A DNA stretch of 64,000 nt from Nocardioides perillae (GTDB taxonomy: Bacteria > Actinomycetota > Actinomycetes > Propionibacteriales > Nocardioidaceae). The notes below the pieces were generated by a model. That model worked only from the letters and a program-made list of their open reading frames with translations. It was not told the DNA's origin and ran no database searches. Below, one piece after another: positions 52,249 through 61,506 of the stretch. Position 1 is the first letter of the stretch; each line of letters opens with the position of its first letter. Both the position numbers and the translations under genes were made by a program. The DNA lies in contig NZ_JACCAC010000001.1 in assembly GCF_013409425.1 (NCBI RefSeq), positions 2,170,001 to 2,234,000 of the forward strand. Reading direction: 5' to 3'.

Positions 52249-53508
52249 TCACAGCAGCGGGCGCAGCGGCCCCAGCACCTGCTCGGTGAACTTGCGGTGC
52301 AGGTCGCGGGCCTCCCACTCGTCGATGCGCAGCTCGAGGCAGTGGGTCTGGTCGACCTCGAAGACCCGCTCGAGCACCGCGGCGAAGCCGGGGTCGATGA
52401 CCTCGACGTTGATCTCGTAGTTGCCCGACAGGCTCAGCCGGTCGACGTTGGCGGTGCCGACGGTCGACCAGCTGCCGTCGACGGTGGCGGTCTTGGCGTG
52501 CACCATCGCGTCGCGGTAGCGGAAGATCCGCACGCCCGCCATGAGCAGCTGGGAGTAGTAACCGCGCGAGATCCAGTCGGCCACGACGTGGTTGGACTTC
52601 AGCGGCACGAGCAGCCGCACGTCGACGCCGCGCAGCGCCGCGGCCTTGAGCGCGTCGACGAAGTCCTGGTCGGGCAGGAAGTAGGCCTGCGTCAGCCAGA
52701 TCCGCGACGAGGCCCGGTGGATCGCCTCGAGGTAGACCGAGCGGATCGGGAACATCCACAGCCGCGGCACGTTGCGGTGGATCCGGATGCGCGGGTCCCA
52801 CGTCGACGCCGACTCCAGGAGCAGCGGCGGCTCGCTGTGGCCCAGCCGGCGGCGGCGGTGGAGGTTCCAGAAGTCGGCGAAGGCGCGGGTCAGGTCGCCC
52901 ACGCCGGGACCGGTGATGCGCACGTGGGTGTCGCGCCACTCCGTGGCGTAGGCGGTGCCGATGTTGTAGCCGCCGACGAAGCCGACCTCGTCGTCGACCA
53001 CCAGCACCTTGCGGTGGTCGCGGCCGTAGCGGCGCAGGTCGAAGAAGCGCCAGCCGGCGGCGTACACGGGGTAGCGCAGGACCTTGACCGACGGCGGGAA
53101 GTGCTTGAAGCGCGGGGAGACCACCAGGTTGGCGAAGCCGTCGAAGATGACGTGGACCTCGACGCCGCGCTCGGCGGCCGCGACCAGGGCGGCCTTGAAC
53201 CGCTCGCCGACCTCGTCGCCCTTCCAGATGTAGGTCTCGAGCAGCACCCGGCGCCGCGCCCCCTCGATCGCGGCGAGCATCGCGTCGTAGAGGTCCTGGC
53301 CGAAGGTGTAGGTCGTCACGTCGCCCTCGCCGACCGGCACCCGCTGCGGCGGGGTGGTAGGGAACGGGCGGGGGCGCTTGCCGCGGCGGCGGTAGGAGTC
53401 GACGAGCGACATCGACACCGCGAGCGCCACCTGCACGCCGAGCACCGTGAGCAGCGTGCGGCGCAGGATCGCGAACCACCGTTCGGCGGCGCTGCGTCGG
53501 CGGGTCAC
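52249..53508 (-). CDS. Phospholipase D-like protein (cardiolipin synthase family)
   Basis: A 419-residue membrane-anchored PLD protein. One helix at about 13-34 (TLLTVLGVQVALAVSMSLVD) is followed by two HKD motifs: HRKVLVVDDEVGFVGGYN (about 168) and HAKTATVDGSWSTVGTAN (about 339). Cardiolipin synthases of this class join two phosphatidyl lipids; other phosphodiester substrates cannot be excluded. GTG start fixed by a leaderless promoter; the frame runs 69 nt further upstream through that promoter. Divergent from uvrB. Confidence 0.88.
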   Translation of the reverse strand: MTRRRSAAERWFAILRRTLLTVLGVQVALAVSMSLVDSYRRRGKRPRPFPTTPPQRVPVGEGDVTTYTFGQDLYDAMLAAIEGARRRVLLETYIWKGDEVGERFKAALVAAAERGVEVHVIFDGFANLVVSPRFKHFPPSVKVLRYPVYAAGWRFFDLRRYGRDHRKVLVVDDEVGFVGGYNIGTAYATEWRDTHVRITGPGVGDLTRAFADFWNLHRRRRLGHSEPPLLLESASTWDPRIRIHRNVPRLWMFPIRSVYLEAIHRASSRIWLTQAYFLPDQDFVDALKAAALRGVDVRLLVPLKSNHVVADWISRGYYSQLLMAGVRIFRYRDAMVHAKTATVDGSWSTVGTANVDRLSLSGNYEINVEVIDPGFAAVLERVFEVDQTHCLELRIDEWEARDLHRKFTEQVLGPLRPLL

Positions 53509-53514
53509 GGGCCG

Positions 53515-53520
53515 AGGGTA
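53515..53520 (-). promoter_or_regulatory. -10 box of PLD gene (leaderless)
   Basis: Minus-strand TACCCT, 6 nt before the GTG at 53508. Confidence 0.6.
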
Positions 53521-53551
53521 GCGGCCGCGGAGGACTGTCGGCGGCCGGACG

Positions 53552-53557
53552 TAGGCT
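53552..53557 (+). promoter_or_regulatory. -10 box of uvrB (leaderless)
   Basis: TAGGCT ends 6 nt before the ATG at 53564. Confidence 0.6.
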
Positions 53558-53563
53558 CGACGC

Positions 53564-55693
53564 ATGCGTCCCACCACCGACCTCGAGCGCCGCGTCGCCC
53601 CCTTCGAGGTCGTCTCCGACTACCAGCCCTCGGGCGACCAGCCGGCCGCCATCGCGGAGATCACGAAGCGGATCCAGGCCGGGGTGCAGGACGTCGTGCT
53701 GCTCGGCGCGACGGGCACCGGCAAGACCGCGACGGTCGCGTGGGTGACCGAGCAGCTGCAGCGGCCGGTGCTGGTGCTGCAGCCCAACAAGACGCTCGCC
53801 GCACAGTTCGCCAACGAGCTGCGCCAGCTCTTCCCGCACAACGCGGTCGAGTACTTCGTCAGCTACTACGACTACTACCAGCCCGAGGCCTACGTCCCGC
53901 AGACCGACACCTACATCGAGAAGGACTCCTCGATCAACGAGGAGGTCGAGCGGCTGCGCCACTCGGCGACCAACTCGCTGCTGACGCGGCGCGACGTCAT
54001 CGTGGTCTCCACCGTGTCCTGCATCTACGGCCTCGGCACCCCGCAGGAGTACGTCGACCGCATGCTGCGGCTCAAGGTGGGCGAGGAGCACGACCGCGAC
54101 GCGATCCTGCGCCGCCTGGTCGAGATCCAGTACACCCGCAACGACATGGCCTTCACCCGCGGCACCTTCCGGGTGCGCGGCGACACCCTCGAGATCTTCC
54201 CGGTCTACGAGGAGCACGCCGTGCGCATCGAGTTCTTCGGCGACGAGATCGAGCGGCTGATGACGCTGCACGCCGTGACCGGCGAGATCATCACCGAGGA
54301 CTCCGAGCTCTACGTCTTCCCCGCCACCCACTACGTCGCCGGCCCGGAGCGCATGGAGCGTGCCATCCAGGGCATCGAGCTCGAGCTCGCCGACCAACTG
54401 GCCGTCTTCGAGCGCGAGGGCAAGCTGCTCGAGGCCCAGCGGCTGCGCATGCGCACGACCTACGACATCGAGATGATGCGCCAGGTCGGCTCCTGCTCGG
54501 GCATCGAGAACTACTCGATGCACATGGACGGCCGCACCCGCGGGTCGGCGCCCAACACCCTGCTCGACTACTTCGCCGAGGACTTCGTGCTCGTCGTCGA
54601 CGAGTCGCACGTCGCCGTCCCGCAGATCGGCGGGATGTACGAAGGCGACATGTCGCGCAAGCGCAACCTGGTCGAGCACGGCTTCCGGCTGCCGAGCGCG
54701 ATGGACAACCGGCCGCTGCGGTGGGAGGAGTTCCTCGACCGCATCGGCCAGACGATCTACCTCTCCGCGACCCCCGGTGACTACGAGCTCGACAAGGTCG
54801 GCGGCGCGAAGAATGCCGTCGAGCAGATCATCCGACCGACCGGCCTCGTGGATCCCGAGGTCATCGTCAAGCCCACCAAGGGCCAGATCGACGACCTGAT
54901 CCACGAGATCCGGCTGCGCACGGAGAAGGACGAGCGCGTCCTGGTCACGACGCTGACCAAGAAGATGTCGGAGGACCTCACCGACTACCTCCTCGACGCC
55001 GGCATCCGCACCCGCTACCTCCACTCCGAGGTCGACACGCTCAAGCGCATCGAGCTGCTGCGCGACCTGCGCCTCGGCGAGTACGACGTGCTGGTCGGCA
55101 TCAATCTGCTGCGCGAGGGCCTCGACCTGCCCGAGGTGTCGCTCGTCGCGATCCTGGACGCCGACAAGGAGGGCTTCCTGCGCTCCGACAAGTCGCTGAT
55201 CCAGACGATCGGTCGCGCCGCGCGCAACGTCTCGGGCCAGGTCCACATGTACGCCGACACCATCACGCCGTCGATGGCCAACGCGATCGACGAGACCAAC
55301 CGCCGTCGGGCGAAGCAGGTGGCCTACAACACCGAGCACGGCATCGACCCGACGCCGCTGCGCAAGAAGATCGCCGACATCACCGAGATGCTGGCCCGCG
55401 AGGACGAGACCACCCAGCAGCTGCTCGAGACCTGGGCCGGCACCGAGGCCAAGGGCCGCGCGGGCGGGGCGAAGGCGAAGCAGCCCGTGCCCGCCCTCGG
55501 CACCCGCGCCGCGGAGGCAGGTCGCCACGCCTCGCAGATGCCCAGCGGCGACCTCGCCCAGCTGGTGCAGGAGCTCAACGACCAGATGCGCACCGCGGCC
55601 GCGGAGCTGCAGTTCGAGCTCGCCGCGCGCCTGCGCGACGAGATCTCCGAGCTGAAGAGGGAGCTGCGCCAGATGATGGAGGCGACGCGGTGA
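53564..55693 (+). CDS. uvrB: Excinuclease ABC subunit UvrB
   Basis: A 709-residue DNA-damage recognition helicase of nucleotide excision repair, handed the lesion by UvrA and pairing with UvrC. Walker A is [16 protein letters not shown] (about 45), the beta-hairpin is [20 protein letters not shown] (about 100), DEAD-like [10 protein letters not shown] lies near 345, and helicase motif VI is QTIGRAARN. The C-terminal UVR domain ([20 protein letters not shown]) binds UvrC. Complete and typical in length. The 120 bp after it contain no gene. Confidence 0.97.
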   Translation: MRPTTDLERRVAPFEVVSDYQPSGDQPAAIAEITKRIQAGVQDVVLLGATGTGKTATVAWVTEQLQRPVLVLQPNKTLAAQFANELRQLFPHNAVEYFVSYYDYYQPEAYVPQTDTYIEKDSSINEEVERLRHSATNSLLTRRDVIVVSTVSCIYGLGTPQEYVDRMLRLKVGEEHDRDAILRRLVEIQYTRNDMAFTRGTFRVRGDTLEIFPVYEEHAVRIEFFGDEIERLMTLHAVTGEIITEDSELYVFPATHYVAGPERMERAIQGIELELADQLAVFEREGKLLEAQRLRMRTTYDIEMMRQVGSCSGIENYSMHMDGRTRGSAPNTLLDYFAEDFVLVVDESHVAVPQIGGMYEGDMSRKRNLVEHGFRLPSAMDNRPLRWEEFLDRIGQTIYLSATPGDYELDKVGGAKNAVEQIIRPTGLVDPEVIVKPTKGQIDDLIHEIRLRTEKDERVLVTTLTKKMSEDLTDYLLDAGIRTRYLHSEVDTLKRIELLRDLRLGEYDVLVGINLLREGLDLPEVSLVAILDADKEGFLRSDKSLIQTIGRAARNVSGQVHMYADTITPSMANAIDETNRRRAKQVAYNTEHGIDPTPLRKKIADITEMLAREDETTQQLLETWAGTEAKGRAGGAKAKQPVPALGTRAAEAGRHASQMPSGDLAQLVQELNDQMRTAAAELQFELAARLRDEISELKRELRQMMEATR

Positions 55694-55813
55694 ACACCTG
55701 GCACGCACGCTGGCGGCGTTCTCGTCACTCGACGGCCAACCCCGGGCCGCCTTCGCTCCTCGGCCTTGCCATCGCACCCACCAGGCGTCCACCGCCCGGG
55801 GTCTGAGGACGGC

Positions 55814-57262
55814 TCAGAGCCAGGGCGGGCGCATCCGCCGGCGCCGCTGACGCCAGGCGACGAAGAAGGCCAGCATGACCGCCACCGCACCGGCGGCGGC
55901 ACCGACGGCGGCGCCGGCGAGGGCGTCGTCGCCGAGGCCGAGCTGCTCGGCCGTGGTCTGCTGCGTGCCGGGCGGCGCCTCGTCGGTGTCGGCGCTGACG
56001 CCGGAGGTGGAGCCGTCCGAGGGCGCCTCCTCACCGGCTCCGGTGCCGTCGGTCGTGGGCTCCTCGGCGTCCTCGGGCTCGGGCGCCGTCAGCTCGGGGT
56101 CGAGCCGGCCGTCGACCTCGATGACCGGCCCGAGGTCGATCGCGCTGTCGAGCAGGTCGGCACGCATGGCGGCGGCGACGGCGGGGCGCCCCGTGGCGCC
56201 CCACTCGACGCGCTCGCCGACCTCCGGCTCGACGCGGGCGAGCTCGAGCCAGGCGATCGCGCCGACCAGGGGGCGCTCGGCGGCCGCGCCCACCAGCTGG
56301 CGCCACCAGCTCTGCTTGATCTCCAGCGGGCTCGGCCCGGAGTCGCCGGGGTTGTAGAGCGCGGAGGTCGAGATGAGCATCGGCTGGTCGCGACCCTCGG
56401 CGAACCGCTCGTAGAAGCTGGGGCGCCCGAGGTCGTCGCCGTAGCCGTACTCGTCGCGCAGGCGCTGCTCGACCTCGCGCGGGCCGGGCAGCGTGTTGGT
56501 GCCCAGCTGGGCGTCGACGCCGAAGCGGTACATCGACAGCCCCACCCAGTCGACGTGGCGGTCGCCGGGGTAGTAGGCGAGGTAGGGGTCGTCGCGCGGG
56601 TCGAGCCGCTGGTTGTAGTTGGTGTCGAGCTCGCGCTGCTCGACCCGCGACCGGGGGGTCTGCTCGACCCGACCCAGCGCGCCGCCGAAGGGGTAGCCGG
56701 CGCCGTAGTTGGGCGCCCACACCATCGAGGCCTGGTCGCCGGCGGCGGCGTGCACCTCGGTCGCGACGGTGCGGAAGGCCTGCTTGTAGGCGCGGGGGCG
56801 CTGGCCCCAGGAGTACCACGTGCCGTTCATCTCCGGCGCGAAGCGCACGAGCCAGCGGCTGCCGAGGCGGTCGCTCAGCTCGGCCAGCTCGCGGGCGAGC
56901 ACCTGGGCGTCGGCCCGGGTCAGCCGGTCGAGCGGGACCTCGGGGTAGAGGCTGACGACCGAGACGGCGCCGAGGTCGGCCGACTGCCCGGCGAGGTCGC
57001 GCAGCTCGACCCAGGCGGCGCTGTCGAGGGGGTAGGTGAGCGGGCGGGAGAGCAGCGAGACCCGGCTGCCGAGGCGGTCGGCGAAGGCGAGGCCGTCGTC
57101 GACCTCCCAGTCGAGCTCGGGGCCGAACCACGGGGCTCCGGGCTCGGGCTGCACCGGCTCGGCAGCGAGCGCGGCCGAGGCCGCCGTCGCGGTCAACGTG
57201 GCAGCCAGCAGGCCGGCGACGAGCGCCGTCGTGCGCCGGGTCAGGCGGTGGGCAGGTCGCAT
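55814..57262 (-). CDS. Exported GH26-like protein with C-terminal membrane anchor
   Basis: A 482-residue protein: signal peptide (1-45), a glycoside-hydrolase-like TIM barrel (50-360), an acidic Glu/Thr/Pro linker (365-440), one transmembrane helix (about 447-470) and a basic tail. The general acid segment WLVRFAPEMNGTWYSWG and MVWAPNYGAGYPFGG are GH26-like. Where GH26 has its nucleophile Glu, the sequence reads MLISTSALYNPG without a Glu, so it may bind rather than cut glycan. Last gene of the five-gene operon; the ATG overlaps the HATPase stop by 22 bp. Its barrel end is homologous to the N-terminal part of the OpgC fusion at 62.2 kb. Confidence 0.78.
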   Translation of the reverse strand: MRPAHRLTRRTTALVAGLLAATLTATAASAALAAEPVQPEPGAPWFGPELDWEVDDGLAFADRLGSRVSLLSRPLTYPLDSAAWVELRDLAGQSADLGAVSVVSLYPEVPLDRLTRADAQVLARELAELSDRLGSRWLVRFAPEMNGTWYSWGQRPRAYKQAFRTVATEVHAAAGDQASMVWAPNYGAGYPFGGALGRVEQTPRSRVEQRELDTNYNQRLDPRDDPYLAYYPGDRHVDWVGLSMYRFGVDAQLGTNTLPGPREVEQRLRDEYGYGDDLGRPSFYERFAEGRDQPMLISTSALYNPGDSGPSPLEIKQSWWRQLVGAAAERPLVGAIAWLELARVEPEVGERVEWGATGRPAVAAAMRADLLDSAIDLGPVIEVDGRLDPELTAPEPEDAEEPTTDGTGAGEEAPSDGSTSGVSADTDEAPPGTQQTTAEQLGLGDDALAGAAVGAAAGAVAVMLAFFVAWRQRRRRMRPPWL

Positions 57263-57765
57263 CGCAGGCTCCAGTGGTTGCGACCGTCGGTGCGGTCGTA
57301 GGTGAGGTCGTCGACGGCCGCCAGCGTGAGCGCGAGACCGCGGCCGGACTCGGCCTCCTCGTCGGGCATCACGGCGGTGCTGAGGTCGATCTCGGCCGGC
57401 AGGCCGTTGTCGCGGAAGGAGGCCAGCACGCTGCTGGGGGAGACGGCGACGGCCACCTCGAGGCGGCGCCCGCGCACCACCTCCCCGTCGCGCTGGTCGT
57501 GGGCGAAGGCGTGCTCGACGATGTTGGCCAGCACCTCGATGGCGGCGGTCTCGAAGCGGATCCGCAAGCCCGACGGCACGTGGTCGTGGCAGGTCCACAG
57601 GTGCTCGAAGAGCGCGTGGACGAGCTCGAGGATCTCGGGGCGGGCGGGGGCGGAGAGCTCGACCCGGTCGAGCTCGTCGGCGACCAGCGCCTCCCCGGCC
57701 GTCAGCGGCGGCGACACCGCGCCGGTGCCGCTGCCGGCACCGGGGACGCGGGGTGCGTCAGTCAT
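57241..57765 (-). CDS. HATPase domain protein (RsbW/SpoIIAB-like anti-sigma kinase)
   Basis: A 174-residue GHKL ATPase. The N box is AAIEVLANIVEHAFAHDQRD (about 75), the G1 region FRDNGLPAEIDLS, and the G2 region SGRGLALTLAAVDDLTYDR. Such proteins phosphorylate STAS antagonists and hold back a sigma factor or another target. The start overlaps the STAS gene stop by 8 bp. No sigma factor gene is near, so its target may be inside this polysaccharide cluster (inference). Confidence 0.86.
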   Translation of the reverse strand: MTDAPRVPGAGSGTGAVSPPLTAGEALVADELDRVELSAPARPEILELVHALFEHLWTCHDHVPSGLRIRFETAAIEVLANIVEHAFAHDQRDGEVVRGRRLEVAVAVSPSSVLASFRDNGLPAEIDLSTAVMPDEEAESGRGLALTLAAVDDLTYDRTDGRNHWSLRCDLPTA

Positions 57766-58093
57766 CGAAGGCCGTCTCGACGCTGTCCCGGGCGCGGAGC
57801 ACCCGGGTCAGGTTGGTGAGCTCGAGGACGGTGGTCACCGCCTCGGTGGGTCGGGCGATCCGGAGGTCGCCGCCCTTCTGCCGCGTGGTCTTCACGCCGC
57901 CGATGAGCGCGCCCAGGCCCGAGGAGTCGAGGAAGGACGTCTCGCCGAGGTCGACGACGATGCGGGTCACGTCGCGACCGACGAGGTCGGCGAGGATCTC
58001 CTTGAGCTTGCGGGCGGCCACCATGTTGAGTCGGCCCTGGGGGCGGACGACCCCGATGCCTCCGTCGGTGGTCTCGACGGCGAACTCGATCAT
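57758..58093 (-). CDS. STAS domain anti-sigma factor antagonist
   Basis: A 111-residue SpoIIAA-like protein. The phosphorylated Ser is in FLDSSGLGALIGGV (about 58), with IVVDLGETSF before it. In partner switching, its unphosphorylated form binds the HATPase and the SpoIIE phosphatase restores it; both partners are in the same operon. ATG overlaps the glycosyltransferase stop by 4 bp (ATGA). Confidence 0.9.
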   Translation of the reverse strand: MIEFAVETTDGGIGVVRPQGRLNMVAARKLKEILADLVGRDVTRIVVDLGETSFLDSSGLGALIGGVKTTRQKGGDLRIARPTEAVTTVLELTNLTRVLRARDSVETAFDD

Positions 58094-60108
58094 GCTGCTC
58101 CTTCGGAGGTGGAGCGCTCACCGGATGGGTCGGTGGCGCCCGTGGGGCGGGCTTCGTCGGGGGTCTGGGCGGCCTCGAAGCCGCGGTAGCGGACGGCCTG
58201 GACGATGACCGACAGGATCGCGAGGTCGAAGACCACCCACAACAGGTTGAAGGCGATCGCGAAGGACTGGTCGTCGCCCAGCGCGATGCGCACCACGCCG
58301 ACGACGCCCGCGACCACGAGCGCTCCCATGGCGAAGAGCTGCGGCTTCACCAGGTGCCACGGCAACGCGTCGACCTGCCGCTTCTCCTTGGGCGTCACGG
58401 CGAAGTCGAGGCTCCGGCCCAGGAAGACGTTGCCGAAGGCGGAGGTGAAGGACCGGATCCAGACGGGGAAGAGGGCGAGGGAGTACTGCATGCCCCGCCA
58501 GGTTGGTCGGCCGGCCGCCACGACGGCGAAGAGCAGCTGGTTGACCACGAGGAAGGGCAGCAGGCGCACGAAGAAGTCCGTGGAGAGGGCCTGCACGGGG
58601 AGCACCCCGAAGATCATGTAGATGACCGGCGCCGCGAGGTAGACGATCGCCGTGAAGCCCGACAGGTAGCTCCACATCGTGGAGAAGTACATGAGCCGCT
58701 GCCCCCACGACAGGCCCTTCTGGGTCAGGGGGTTCTCGCGGAAGAGCACCTGCATCGTGCCCTGGGCCCAGCGCAGCCGCTGCACGAGCATCGTCTGCAG
58801 GTCCTCGGGCGCGAGGCCGTCGGCGAGCACCTCGTCGTGGTAGGCCGAGCGCCACCCCAGGCTGTGCATGCGCATGCAGGTCGCCATGTCCTCGGTGACG
58901 GAGATCGTGGCCATCGGCATCACGGCCTGCGCTTCGCCGCCGCGGTCGACGTCGACGGCCTCGATGAGCTTCGAGATCGTGTCGACGGCGCCGAGCGGCG
59001 AGAAGTCGCGGTGGGCGACCTGCTCCAGGCTGGCGGGGTCGAAGGTGGCCTCGAGCACCGCGTCGTCGCCGTCGAGACCGCGCTCCAGCGCGGCGATCAC
59101 CTCGAGGTCGGCCGCGATCTCCTGGGCGTCGGCCGCGACGAGCGAGTCGCGGATCTCCTGCACCTGGCGCTGGAAGCGGTAGGTGACGTCGAAGAGCGCG
59201 TCACCCGCGGTGAGGTCGGTGCGGGCCTCGCGCACGCGCTCCTTGACCCGGGCCAGCGCCTCGCGGATGCGGGTCTCGGTGCGCGGCACCGCCCGCAGGG
59301 TCTCGTCGATCACCGTGTCGGCCGTCCACAGCACCCGCCACACGCGCGTGGCGACCTCGTCGGCGTACCGCTTGACCCCCACACGGATCAGCGCCTCGCG
59401 CCGGATCACGGCGTTGGAGCCGCAGAAGAACGCGGCGTTCCAACCGTCCTTGCTCTGCTGGATCGGGCCGTAGAACAGCGGCGCCTGACTGCCGAGCGGG
59501 TCGTGCTCGGGCACGTTGACGAACCACTGCGGCGTCTGGACCAGGCCCATCTGCTCGTCGGTGAAGTAGCCGAGCGTGCGGTCCAGGATCTCCGGCTTCG
59601 GCACCTGGTCGGCGTCGAGGATGAGCAGGAACTCGCCGTCGGTCTGCTCGAAGGCGCTGTTGAGGTTGCCGGCCTTGGCGTGGCGCGGCATGCCGGCCCA
59701 CTCCGGGCCGCGGGTGATCCAGCCGATGCCCTCGGCCTCGGCCGCCGCGCGCATCTCGGGGCGGTTGCCGTCGTCGAGCACCCACGTCCTGTGCGGGTAG
59801 CGGATCGCCTGGGCGGCCCGCGCGGTGCCCATCACCAGCTCGATGGGCTCGTTGTACGTCGTGATGAGGACGTCGACGGTGAGCCCCTCGGGCGCGGCCG
59901 GCGGCTCCCCCCGCTCCTTCAACCGCCACACACCGAGGCCGAAGAGCAGCGAGTCGACGAGGCTGTAGGTCTCCGCCAGGACCAGGGGCACCGCGATCCA
60001 CCAGGCGTCCCAGTTGACCGAGACCAGCCAGCGCCAGGCGACATAGTTGAGCCCGAGGATCGCCGTGGCGAGGACGATGAGGCGGATGAGCAGCAGGCGG
60101 CGGGTCAC
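58090..60108 (-). CDS. Cellulose-synthase-like family 2 glycosyltransferase with a helical insertion
   Basis: A 672-residue processive membrane glycosyltransferase. Two N-terminal helices (5-60) are followed by the GT-A domain: VDVLITTYNEP, WVLDDGN (Asp 112-113), LILDADQVP (DAD at 165-167), TED at 405-407 and QRLRWAQG (443-450), then five or six membrane helices to about 640. Between residues 245 and 400 lies a helix-rich insertion of about 150 residues absent from typical BcsA, before the TED motif. No PilZ domain. It likely makes and extrudes a beta-glucan or similar polymer; the sugar is unknown. GTGA overlap with the phosphatase gene. Confidence 0.87.
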   Translation of the reverse strand: MTRRLLLIRLIVLATAILGLNYVAWRWLVSVNWDAWWIAVPLVLAETYSLVDSLLFGLGVWRLKERGEPPAAPEGLTVDVLITTYNEPIELVMGTARAAQAIRYPHRTWVLDDGNRPEMRAAAEAEGIGWITRGPEWAGMPRHAKAGNLNSAFEQTDGEFLLILDADQVPKPEILDRTLGYFTDEQMGLVQTPQWFVNVPEHDPLGSQAPLFYGPIQQSKDGWNAAFFCGSNAVIRREALIRVGVKRYADEVATRVWRVLWTADTVIDETLRAVPRTETRIREALARVKERVREARTDLTAGDALFDVTYRFQRQVQEIRDSLVAADAQEIAADLEVIAALERGLDGDDAVLEATFDPASLEQVAHRDFSPLGAVDTISKLIEAVDVDRGGEAQAVMPMATISVTEDMATCMRMHSLGWRSAYHDEVLADGLAPEDLQTMLVQRLRWAQGTMQVLFRENPLTQKGLSWGQRLMYFSTMWSYLSGFTAIVYLAAPVIYMIFGVLPVQALSTDFFVRLLPFLVVNQLLFAVVAAGRPTWRGMQYSLALFPVWIRSFTSAFGNVFLGRSLDFAVTPKEKRQVDALPWHLVKPQLFAMGALVVAGVVGVVRIALGDDQSFAIAFNLLWVVFDLAILSVIVQAVRYRGFEAAQTPDEARPTGATDPSGERSTSEGAA

Positions 60109-61346
60109 GCAGAGACCTCCTGGCCGGTGCCGCGGCGCTTCACGCCCAGCACGGTCACGTCGTCGAGCACGGTGCGGCGCCGCGCGAGCTGGCTGATCTG
60201 GCCGAGGAGGCTCGGCAGGTCGGTGGCGGCGTGCGCCAGCTTGGCGACGCGCTCCTGCCACCCCGCGTGGTCGCCGACGACGTCGAGGATGCCGTCGCTG
60301 AAGACGAGCAGGCTGTCGCCGGGCGCCATCTCGAAGGTGTGCTCGGTCCAGTGGTCGTCGGGGAGCACCCCGAGCGGTCGGTCGTCGCTGCGCAGGTGCT
60401 CGAAGCTGCCGTCCGGGTGCAGGTGCAGCGCCAGGCCGCACCCGCCGTCGACGTAGCGGACGTGGCCGTCCTCGAGGTCGATGGCGGCCTCGAAGAGGGT
60501 CACGAAGGAGCTCGTGCGCTCGAGGTCCTCGAGCAGGGACCGCGCGGTCTGCGTGACGGTGATGCCGAGGTCGACCCCGGCGGTCACGGCCTCGCGGGTG
60601 CCGCGCAGCGCCGAGCGCACGCCGGCGCCGACGAGGGCCGCGGCGGCGCCCTTGCCCATGACGTCGCCGACCCGCAGGTGGGCGACGCCGTGCGAGACGC
60701 CGTAGTCGAAGAAGTCGCCGCCGACGGCGAGCGCCGGGACGCAGGTGCCCTCGATCTCCCAGTCGGTCCCGCGGAAGGCCTCCTCGGGCAGCATCGAGGC
60801 CTGCGCCTCCCCGGCCAGGCGCATCTCGGTCGAGGCGACCAGTTCCTGCTCGGCCCAGGAGGCGAGGTCCTGCAGCGTGAGCAGCTCGCCGTCGGTGAGC
60901 TCGCGGGGCTCGGTGTCGAAGACGCACAGCGTGGCGACGATGTTGCCCAGGCTGTCGCGCAGCGGCTCGGAGGCAGCGAAGCGCACGCCGTGGTCGGTGA
61001 CGGCGCGCAGCGCGGAGAAGCGCGGATCGGCGGCGGCGTCCCGGACCTGCAGCGCCTCGCCGAGGCGGACCGTGGTGTCGCAGAAGGTCTCGGAGCGGGG
61101 GATGGGCGCGGCTGGGAGGCCCTGGGCGCTGGGGAACCAGGCGCGGTCGCCGTCGAGGACGGTGATGTTGGACGCGGCCACCCCGAGCGTGGTGCGGGCG
61201 AGGCGGGTGATCCGGTCGAGCCGCGCCTGGCGGCTGTCCTCGCCGGACTCGGCGAGACCGAGGCTCTCGACGAGGCGTTGCTGGCGGTCGTGCGGCTCCG
61301 CCGACCCGCCACTGCCGGTCGGCGCGTCCGCGCTCGTGGTCCCCAT
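60105..61346 (-). CDS. SpoIIE-type PP2C phosphatase with GAF domain
   Basis: A 413-residue phosphatase, the first gene of the operon. The GAF domain (45-185) carries AWFPSAQGLPAAPIPRSETF and VRFAASEPLRDSLGNIVATL; the PP2C domain (200-405) has VGGDFFDY, VGDVMGKGAAAALV and LVFSDGILDVVGD with the metal-binding Asp residues. It would dephosphorylate the STAS protein of the same operon when GAF senses its signal. Stop overlaps the glycosyltransferase start by 4 bp. Divergent from the response regulator. Confidence 0.9.
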   Translation of the reverse strand: MGTTSADAPTGSGGSAEPHDRQQRLVESLGLAESGEDSRQARLDRITRLARTTLGVAASNITVLDGDRAWFPSAQGLPAAPIPRSETFCDTTVRLGEALQVRDAAADPRFSALRAVTDHGVRFAASEPLRDSLGNIVATLCVFDTEPRELTDGELLTLQDLASWAEQELVASTEMRLAGEAQASMLPEEAFRGTDWEIEGTCVPALAVGGDFFDYGVSHGVAHLRVGDVMGKGAAAALVGAGVRSALRGTREAVTAGVDLGITVTQTARSLLEDLERTSSFVTLFEAAIDLEDGHVRYVDGGCGLALHLHPDGSFEHLRSDDRPLGVLPDDHWTEHTFEMAPGDSLLVFSDGILDVVGDHAGWQERVAKLAHAATDLPSLLGQISQLARRRTVLDDVTVLGVKRRGTGQEVSA

Positions 61347-61506
61347 GTGCGTGCCTGTGCCTGCCTGTCCGTGCCGGGCTCCGTCGACCGGGCTAGCGCC
61401 GACGGGCGGGACCCGAGTCCCACCAGTCCCACGCTAGCGTTCAGGTGCGCACGGAGGACAGGGAATGCCACGATGCGCCCAGCCGAGCGAGGACGGAGGT
61501 GCAGGC

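Noticed and set aside
53471-53486. Second LexA box upstream of uvrB (CGAAC-CACC-GTTCG)
   Set aside because: The outermost bases do not match, it lies 78-93 bp before the uvrB start inside the PLD coding region, and the match is explained by codons for Ala-Glu-Arg-Trp-Phe. Possible but not supported.
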